Positions 56,621 through 64,000 of a stretch of DNA of 64,000 nt are shown here, piece by piece; positions within the stretch are counted from its first letter, which is position 1, and every line of letters begins with the position of its first letter. The notes beneath the pieces are model-generated. The model saw only the letters and a list, made by a program, of their open reading frames with translations. It did not search any database and was not told the origin of the DNA. The position numbers and the translations under genes were made by a program. Origin of the DNA: Serripes groenlandicus (Eukaryota > Mollusca > Bivalvia > Cardiida > Cardiidae); NCBI GenBank assembly GCA_031761405.1, contig JASEVX010000007.1, positions 63,669,573 to 63,733,572 on the forward strand, given 5' to 3'.

Positions 56621-57545
56621 CAGCCCAGTTACACAGAGCCATCGGTGATTGATCGGTAGTTTTTTTGGAGTGAACCGATGACAACGTATTTAACACCGAT
56701 ATCACCTATTGGTCACCTGTTTTCCACCTATCAACTGCTATTGGGGAAAGATAAGTTTTATCGGTGAAAAATTACCGATTGGGATTTTTAAACATGTTTA
56801 AAATTCTCGATCGGTGATTTTTTTTTACAACTAACCGATTGACAACCTGTCTACAACCGATATCACCGATGAGCCACCGATGAGCCACCGATAAGCAATC
56901 GATCAACTAATACTTACCACCGATAGAAAAAATATGAGAATTTAAATGTGGGATTTCGTCGGTTTTAATCGGTGGTTAATAGGGATTCAATCTGTGATCA
57001 ATCGATTGCCGCCATCGTGTCATCGGTGGGTTTAAATTTGTAAGTGGCCAATCGGTCAACACAACTGCAAAAAAATCATCGGTTCTCATCACTTAAACAT
57101 ATTGTTTTAATAAAAGAACCGACAGCAACCTATATCACGAGATATGCAAGCTATTAATCACCGATATCGCCGATCGGACAAAGATAACCAAATATGGATC
57201 ACCGGCCATATCTCACGGAAAGTGTTAAACCACTGATGACTAGCTATCAAACACCGATTAATCAGCGTTACGCCCGATTTAGCCCCGATTTACAAACGAT
57301 AAAAACCGATAGTATTTCAGCATTTTTATCGATGAAAACATCCTTATCACCGATCCAACCCCGTTTGAGTTGCTTTCGGTCACCTATCAGCAACCCATGA
57401 AATAACTGATTGAACACTTGTCCATCACCGATGGCCGTTTACACAGAAAACCAGAAATAATCACGCATGACAACCGATCAAAACAGCGAGTAAATTTAAA
57501 ATAAAATGACCGATTGGGGACCGACCGTCTGTGTAACTGGGGCAT
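56621..57545. mobile_element. ~925-bp terminal-inverted-repeat element packed with ACCGAT motifs
   Basis: Ends CAGCCCAGTTACACAGAGCC and GACCGTCTGTGTAACTGGGG are inverted (GCCCAGTTACACAGA core). Between them the hexamer ACCGAT or its complement ATCGGT, or one-base variants, occurs dozens of times in both directions, often as ATCACCGAT / ATCGGTGAT pairs. The short frame at 57194-57400 comes from this repetition. It looks like a non-autonomous DNA transposon whose body is built from a short motif. It lies just downstream of gene A. Confidence 0.7.
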
Positions 57546-57783
57546 AAAGAAGAAATGTTGTAGCGCGGTGAGACGACACGGTACCAAAATAATAATACAA
57601 TGCGCACTCAGCTGATATTGAAAAAGTCGGAGCTTATAGTCGAGTTGCAAAAGTGTTTTCTGGTTACTATTTAACCATATCATACGCATTAAAGCGAATC
57701 TGCACCAGACGACCTTTTATAAGGCATTATTCCACGCTTGACTTATCTCGTGGAAAATTCTAACTTGTGATTTCTGATGATCA

Positions 57784-58034
57784 TCAATTTCTTCGAAACA
57801 TAACTTTCGTTACTGCCATGCTATTATAGTATTGCCAATGAAAGTGAACGATTCCTGCCCAACTGGAATGTGACGTCACAACGGTTCCAGGAGTGACGTA
57901 AATTCCATTCGGATTGATCCATGTACAATAGCGATGCCACCAACCACTTTGTCGCTCAACTGGACAGCTCGATGTTGTTCCATAGTCCTTGGCTGAAAAA
58001 TATGCCCCGTTGTTGTAGGTTAAATCCGAATCAC
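57784..58034 (-). CDS. Gene A exon 5: fibrinogen domain C-terminus
   Basis: 251 nt ending at TGA (57786-57784). Encodes [18 protein letters not shown], then [28 protein letters not shown] and VTKVMFRRN. Translated from the junction at 58034; no start codon is involved. Confidence 0.86.
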
Positions 58035-61000
58035 CTGAAAAAAAGGTTTGTACTGGATGTCAGATAATACGTCTATTACAACGTATATCTTTAGTTTATA
58101 CGTACATAGCGCATTTAGAACAATAATGCATTTAATCATTTCCCATATGCAGTCGCATTGTGTTTAAACTGCAGAAAACGACCTTTTAAAATGTCCCTGT
58201 ATTCAATAATTAAATTCTTATTTATAGAGATTTTCCATAGTTTTGTCGAATTGTGTTCAAAGAAATTTGCTGCGAATTTTTACTATGTGAGATAGGGTTA
58301 ATATTGTGATTTACGTCCCTTAAAACTATTTCATGGACCATAAACCTGTGCTTTGCCAAATTCTCCGTAGCTAAAGAAGTTTAAAAAGAGAGTAGGGAAA
58401 TTGTAAGATTGCGCCACACGATGAAATAATTTACTTAATTTTAAAAAATATTAAATTAACATCGAATAGTACAGCAAGAATTACAACATATATATATTAA
58501 TCACTGTCGGTGTGCGTTTCCTGGGTACTCGACCAGTATTCGCGCTGAGAAAGTTTGATCTTGTGTTGTTCTTGAAATCAATCTCACAACCCTCGGAGCA
58601 CGACGAAAGCGCTCTATCGCAACAACATTCATGAATTTGTACAGATTTTGTCCAAATATTACGTAGCGGCTTCGCTCCTTGGCGCTCAGGATTGTTGGGT
58701 TAGCATTACGACTTACTCTCAACATATATGGACCAGACGTACTAATGATTAATCTAGGAAACGCCGTAATAATACTGAAAAAGTGTTGAAAGCTGCGTTA
58801 AAAACACAACAAATCAATCAATTCATAAAGAAAATCAAAGTATAAGAATCTTTAAAAAGCACGCCATGCAAGCGGTTCAATAACAATATGATATAATGCT
58901 GTGTACATATATATTTCTTTAATACGGAAAAAAGTCGTCTTTAAACCATTGGTTGAATATGTCATTTTAAATTATCGTGTACAAAGGAGCCGCGTTTGAC
59001 GATTTGATGTTTTAATGCATATGCGAACGGTTAACTCTTTCCAAAAGTAGATACTTCCTTGTTCAAAATCGGGCGAATCCAATTTTCGTCTAACAACAGT
59101 TCTGGAAATATGTTGATAACGAAAAGGCAAATGATGCCGATTTCATGTGAGGCAGCTCGCCAGAATCTGTATTGTTTGCAAAAACTTCAATATTGCCATT
59201 GGCGCTAAAACAGTTCAGAATCTGTCTGTGCATACACACAATATCACAAGAGCATTTACTGTCTGTGTATATGTTAATTAACAACACACAAATTACCATT
59301 TTCCAATTTAACTTTATAGCAAGGGTACGAGCCAACAGAAAACGTTGAGGCTCTGTCTACTTTCGTTGCAGCGACGGCATCTTGTACATATAGATATATT
59401 TCAGACTGTACTTCCGGTGGCGCCATCTCATGGATATCCTGTAAACCTGCAACAGAACTTAATCTGCACTCGATCTTCCAGTGCACGTTTTTGTGTTTGT
59501 TTTTTTAAGGTCACCTGTGCACGAAGTGCTCAAGGTGAGCTATTGGGGTCGCCTTTTGTCCGTCGTCCGTCGTCAATCGTGCGCGTGCATCATGTGTCGT
59601 CAACGATTTCTTTAAACAACATCTCAACCTAAACCACTGTATGAGCTTTGACTAAACTTGGTAGGAATGACCATTGGGTGGTTCTCTTTCAAATTTGTTC
59701 AAAGAAATTAATTCCATGCAGAACGTGTTGCCATGGCAACAAAAGTTTAAAAAAAATTGTGAAATCTTCTTGTCTTGAATCGAAAGGCTTAGAGCTTACA
59801 TATTGTGTGGAAGACAGTGGTGCAGAGGTAGAGCGTCGGCCTCTCGTATCAAAGGTCCCTGGTTCGAGTCCCGTGATGAGCGGGTCCTGACTTTAGGATT
59901 TTTCCACACAAACGGCGCGAGTACTGGTGAAGTCTCCAGGAAGCAGACATCGAGCGTGATTAATCTAAGCCCAAGGCTTGTTTCGCAATCGATGTAAAAT
60001 AAATAAGTTTAAACTAAAACTAAGAGCTTCGATATTGATGTGTAACGTTGTCTAGTGGTCCTCTACAAAGATTGTTTAAATGATGCACCTGTATTCAAAA
60101 TTGGCCCCACCCTGCTGATCACCTGTTTTACATAGAGATATATAGGGAAACACTTTGAAAAAACGAAAAGTTTAGATCTTAGATATCATAGTTAAGTTGT
60201 CCTCTACAAAGATTGTTAAAAGTATGCACCTTGGTTAAAATTGGCCCCGCCCCGGTGTCACCTGTTTTACATAGAGATATAAAGGAAAATAAATTAATGA
60301 ATGTTCTTGTCTGAAATCGAAAAGCCTAGAGCTAAGATATTCGGTGTGTAGCATTATATAGTTTTCAGTATGTGGTCCTCACAGGCCTCTTGTATTGCAT
60401 TACCGCAAAATTAGTTATTGTGTTTGGCATGACAAATAACATTATTACATAACTCAAGTGAGCGATCCAGGGCCATCATTGCCTCTTGTTATTTATTCAT
60501 AATATCTTATCTTGTTTCATTTTTTGTAGTATGGATCCCCCTATTCTTCTTCCGTCTTAATTGAACTCTTGCAGTCATATGATATATAGGTCAGTAAACA
60601 CTTTCTGTTTCTATATAACCTCGCCGTGTTACGTATCCATCATGGGACATATCAATTTAAACGAACTAAATCATCTAAGCAGAAACAGATAAGCTACTAA
60701 TGTTTTTCAATAAGTTAATTATATTGAGTTCTAAGCTATTTTCAACAGTATCATAATTACTTCACTGCGGCTAGTTGACTTAACCATATGTTTCATGGCT
60801 TTTGTCGTTCGAGTACTCCACATATTCTTTTGCACAGGTAACTGATAGCTCTCCAACATAGGCTATTTAGCCCATTGGTGGAAGATTAATGACGCTAGTC
60901 ATAATGTATTTTGTTCATCATCGGTAAAAAAGAATGGCCAAGTCGGGGTTCGAACTCACGACCCCTGGATCGTTACATGGTTAAGGCGAATTAGTAGGTT

Positions 61001-63941
61001 TTATTTTATCAAATATTTCGGGGATACATTAATTGGACAATGGCTACATAAGGTAAATGACATTCATTTGTTTAAGTAACACCTTGAAATGATTTAAATA
61101 TAAGTACGATACAATATACTAGTTACAGTATTCGCTGATAACGTGGATTACTTCAAGCCTTGCTCTACGAAAAATATCTATCTCTCGTAAAGGGCATTCG
61201 AAACCAGTGTCGAACCAAATTAGAATTTACCTGTCTCTGCATTGGTCACCAATTAGTTACAGATGGTTTAAACAATGAAAATGTTATGGAAAGTCTTTAT
61301 ACACTTGTACATATGAGCCGTCCCGCGAGAAAACCAACAGTGTGGATTCTGCGTAAAGTATCGACCCATATCAGCCTAAGCATGCCGTGCAGGCTTACCT
61401 GGATAGAAACTTCTCGCCTCCTGTGGATTTTCTGTTTCAGGAATCATTACGCTATACCTCTATTCCCCTGAGACGGAATGTCTGCGCGGATTGCGCAGGC
61501 TGATCCGATTCGATAAGTTACGCAGAGGCCATAATGTTGGTTTTCTCGCGGGACGGCTCATATCAATATATCTGCGTAATGTATCGACCAGATCAGCCTG
61601 CGCTGTCCGCGCAGACTGATCCGGCCGACACATTCCGTCTAAGGGGGGATAGATAGAGTAATGATTCCTGATACAGAAAATCCACAGGAGACGAAAAGTG
61701 TCTATCCGGGTTAGCCTGCGCGGCATACTTATGCTGATCCGGGTCGATACTTTACGCAGAGTCCACAATGTTGGTTGTTCTCGCGGGACGGCTCATATCA
61801 AGATGATGAAATGCGAATGATATGTTCGTGTCTCTTAAACACTAGGTTATATATTTGGACGTAATGTTTTGTATTCATTTAACACGGGATCACGGTTTAA
61901 AATATATAAATGAGAAATACTTAAGGAAAAATCAACCTTAGGGCATTCGCAACCACAGTAGATTCGGATCAACCTATGCATCCATGTTTTCTCACCCTGC
62001 ACTGAATAATTGGTTATATGGTACTTCAAGAAACGTCTGTCAATTGTGTTCATTTGGGTCAGACTAAATAAATGCGCATACAGATCTTTGACTACACTTA
62101 ATCACCGATACATTGAGGTTGATTATCCTTGAGCAATGCTCAATTTAAGCAAGAACAGAAAACATCACAAAATGATAAACGTAAAGTTACCGAGCCAAAA
62201 CTCGTCATTGACGTCACCAAATCCATCGGTATACTCTTGAAATGTCCTGTAGAAGTCGACAGCTCCATTATGTCTGTATTGAAACACCTGTCAATTATAA
62301 ATAGCATTAAATATAAAATATATATGAAAGATTGGTAGAGATATCCACAAGCGATAAACAGGCCTTGACTACACATATAAATAGGTTTAATATATATTTT
62401 TTAAATGATATATACAGACCAACCATAAACCAATGGCTTGCACTAGATTAAACAACAATGTATGCACATACTCCGGGCAAACAGACATCATCCATCAATA
62501 AGGAGAATGCCGATTCTTAAAGTCATGACTCTGATAGAGAAGAAGAATTTCAAACTAGTGACGAACGACAGGCAATACTAATATTTCTTTCATAACCTTG
62601 GACAAAAACTATAATGAAACCAGACAAAGAAAATCTAGAGAGACAGCACAGAAGACAAAATCTGAAATTCTATAATGTGCATGAAGATCAAGGCGAAACA
62701 TGGAATGATACGGAAAGGAAAGTGAGACACAATATACACAATGAATTAATAGTGATCGCATAAACACAGAAAGGGCTCATATACTACCATCCGGAAACAA
62801 GCCAAGACCTATCATTACGATATTTCCTGTAGCAGCCCTCACAGTGCAAGACAAGAACACGGAAACAAGAGAGCTGAAGAAGACTGTCCGGAGCTTGTCA
62901 GTAAAAAGCGCTGTTTATTATACCCGTTCTTACAGGAAGCTTTTGGTTATGATAAAAACGCGTTTTAAATACGACAAATTGTGTATTGGCGGACACCATG
63001 TGGAAATACTCAGTAGAATCCAATTTCTGTTCCAACAAGAGATTAGGGGTCAGGCCGAGGCCCTAATGGAAATTGTAAAACTAATATTGTGACCTTTAAT
63101 ATTGTAAACTGAACTGTTGAAGGACTTTCAAAATACCACAATGATATACATGTACATTTTCAGTAATATTGTTCCGACTTTGACATCATAAACATATGTG
63201 AAACGTGGGGCACTGATACTGATTACCTACTAACTTGTTACCTGGTTACACATATTATGACAGTATTCGAGAGACAAATCGGACTGCAAAGAGAGTTCCG
63301 TGTGGTGTATCGGTCTTCGTCAAAAACAACGCACTAAGTGTTTAATCGAATGTTTGCGCATTTTGAAGATTGTGTAGCTTTGTTTCAATTTGATAGCTCT
63401 TTGTATGTAATGAGTGATATAATATTAGTGTTTACATATGTATCTCCAGAATATTTGCCTATATATTGTAATAGCCATGGTCATGGTATTGAACTTTTAA
63501 CTGAAAATGTACATTCCATCTTTGTTCGTATCTCAATTGCCGAATATTTTAACGCAAGAACAAATAATTATGTTTTCATGACTGTACAAGTGTTACTGTC
63601 GCTCTTGTTTAAGTCTATTATACTGTTGCATATTGTAATATGAGCCGGTGGCCTAAATACTTGAAATATGTCTCTTCGGCTGCAGACGCGTCAAATTGCA
63701 TTTGTATGTGGGAAAGTGTGCTCCTATATATAAACATTCTACTATCTAGATGCATGAACAATGATTTATAAACATAATATATGCGACGAACTCACCGTCC
63801 AGCCACCTCCCTCCGTATCCATGTCACAAAATACAGATATGATTCTGTTAGATCTTAACCTCACATAGTATACCCCAGATGTTGCTAACGGATTCGATTG
63901 CTTTACGGTCAAACAGTCTTCACTGTTCACAGTAGTAGGAG
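57784..63941 (-). CDS. Gene A: fibrinogen C-terminal domain protein, 5' partial (last four exons in window)
   Basis: Exons 63941-63796, 62287-62191, 59446-59297 and 58034-57784, ending in TGA; GT/AG borders and phases equal those of genes B and C. Encoded parts are [85 protein letters not shown] and MFRRN. Exon 2 is one codon longer than in the paralogues. The signal peptide and PAN/apple-like exon expected from B and C must lie to the right of base 64000. The introns hold a LINE fragment, tandem MITEs and a long bivalve repeat. The copy shows no stop or frameshift, so it is probably functional. Confidence 0.83.
58668..58825 (+). mobile_element. SINE family 2 fragment, headless, in gene A intron 4
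   Basis: CTCCTTGGCGCTCAGGATTG, GGGTTAGCATTACGACTTAC, TATATGGACCAGACGTACTA, and tail GAAAGCTGCGTTAAAAACAC. Same order as 9500-9640. Confidence 0.65.
59297..59446 (-). CDS. Gene A exon 4: fibrinogen domain middle
   Basis: 150 nt, acceptor GTTGCAG, donor GTAAT. Encodes [20 protein letters not shown], a variable segment and [12 protein letters not shown]. Confidence 0.84.
59505..60490. repeat. Long bivalve-type repeat with GAGCAC/AGCTCACC-type start, interrupted by a SINE
   Basis: Starts GGTCACCTGTGCACGAAGTG + CTCAAGGTGAGCTATTGGGG and GTCCGTCGTCCGTCGTC, and ends near AACTCAAGTGAGCGATCCAG + GGCCATCATTGCCTCTTGTT. Inside, ACCTGTTTTACATAGAGATA occurs twice (60120 and 60255), showing an internal duplication. 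It lies in gene A intron 3. Such repeats are common in bivalve genomes; no protein is encoded. Confidence 0.65.
59806..60003 (+). mobile_element. tRNA-derived SINE, family 3, nested in the long repeat
   Basis: Head AGTGGTGCAGAGGTAGAGCG with B box TGGTTCGAGTCCC, then TGACTTTAGGATTTTTCCAC + ACAAACGGCGCGAGTACTGG and a tail GTAAAATAAATAAGTTTAAA. It breaks the long repeat between AAAGGCTTAGAGCTTACATATT and AAGAGCTTCGATATTGATGT. Confidence 0.7.
60795..60990 (-). mobile_element. SINE family 1, diverged
   Basis: GAGTACTCCACATATTCTTT, TTAGCCCATTGGTGGAAGAT and GGGGTTCGAACTCACGACCC follow the family body in minus orientation. The tail is lost. Confidence 0.6.
61310..61563. mobile_element. GAGCCGT-type MITE, full length
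   Basis: Ends ATATGAGCCGTCCCGCGAGA and CTCGCGGGACGGCTCATAT are almost perfect. The plus-strand frame at 61160-61471 runs into it and is not a gene. Confidence 0.8.
61564..61799. mobile_element. GAGCCGT-type MITE, second tandem copy without left end
   Basis: Begins inside the body (TGCGTAATGTATCGACCAGA) directly after the previous copy and ends TTCTCGCGGGACGGCTCATA. The two copies are in opposite body orientation (the first has the GTGGATTTTCTGTTTCAGGA strand, the second its complement) and share one end. Confidence 0.75.
62191..62287 (-). CDS. Gene A exon 3: fibrinogen domain [14 protein letters not shown] segment
   Basis: 97 nt, acceptor TGACAG, donor GTAAC. Encodes [20 protein letters not shown] and [13 protein letters not shown]. 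Similarity to gene C extends past the donor site into the intron (GTAACTTT, then nearly the same 15 bases). Confidence 0.87.
62612..63640 (+). mobile_element. LINE fragment: ORF1-like and AP-endonuclease remains, in gene A intron 2
   Basis: 62640-62760 reads [20 protein letters not shown] + [13 protein letters not shown], then [20 protein letters not shown] and 62844-63092, matching LINE ORF1 proteins (NLxFYGxxE...KPRPIIxKF). 63200-63640 gives [45 protein letters not shown] and [12 protein letters not shown], matching the AP-type endonuclease of ORF2 (ETW..., YVSPE, GDFNART). The catalytic GD of GDFNAR has become EY. Stops separate the pieces and no reverse transcriptase follows, so it is dead. 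It is antisense to gene A. Confidence 0.68.
63796..63941 (-). CDS. Gene A exon 2: start of fibrinogen domain
   Basis: 146 nt, acceptor TTTGCAG, donor GTGAG. Encodes [28 protein letters not shown] and [18 protein letters not shown] replaces DTDGGG of the other two copies. Confidence 0.85.
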
Positions 63942-64000
63942 CTGCAAAGAGAGACTTAGTTGAGTCACGGCATGCGTAAACCTAGCATTCGGAGGTTTTC

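Noticed and set aside
56621..57545. Satellite array
   Set aside because: Motifs are in both directions and at irregular spacing, and the block has inverted ends; it is better read as a single element.

Overview
This window is animal nuclear DNA: AT-rich, intron-rich, without operons, and dominated by transposon remains. Small exons with GT/AG borders, fibrinogen-related (FReD) genes, tRNA-derived SINEs and repeats ending in a GAGCAC...AGCTCACC type terminus suggest a bivalve mollusc. A heterodont such as Dreissena is my guess from the repeat families; I could not check it.

The genes are three paralogues in tandem, all on the minus strand. Gene C (12165 to 2708, five exons, 314 aa) and gene B (41483 to 37555, five exons, 319 aa) look complete and intact. 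Gene A (63941 to 57784) shows its last four exons; its 5' exon lies beyond the right edge. Each complete gene encodes a signal peptide, a cysteine-rich PAN/apple-like module on exon 1, and a fibrinogen C-terminal domain on exons 2-5. Exon lengths are 143/143/146, 97, 150 and 245/251/251 nt (C/B/A) with the same intron phases. They are probably secreted lectin-like proteins of the FREP/ficolin type, where immune recognition is the usual role; the binding partner cannot be read from the sequence.

Layout. 1-2.7 kb: repeats and a SINE. 2.7-12.2 kb: gene C, with SINEs, hairpin elements and a diverged tandem repeat in its introns. 12.5-13.5 kb: decayed mariner element. 14-25 kb: MITEs, SINEs, homopolymers, a CT microsatellite, an 86-bp tandem array and duplicated repeats. 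25.6-29.1 kb: a 3.5-kb element with about 430-bp terminal inverted repeats around a broken ORF. 30.1-31.7 kb: 62-bp satellite. 32.7-33.0 kb: possible terminal exon of an unknown gene. 34.5-35.3 kb: 33-bp minisatellite that stays open on both strands. 37.5-41.5 kb: gene B. 45.9-46.3 kb: pseudogene of an unnamed family. 47.4-48.4 kb: second decayed mariner. 51.1-55.4 kb: a second element of the same protein family as the 25.6-kb one. 56.6-57.5 kb: element packed with ACCGAT motifs. 57.8-64 kb: gene A, with bivalve repeats, MITEs and a LINE fragment in its introns.

The three lectin-like genes probably arose by tandem duplication. The spaces between them filled with transposons, most of them dead. 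The most unusual points are the two large elements of an unnamed protein family, a central hairpin shared by MITEs with different ends, the ACCGAT-rich element, and the strong conservation of exon 3 between otherwise diverged paralogues.
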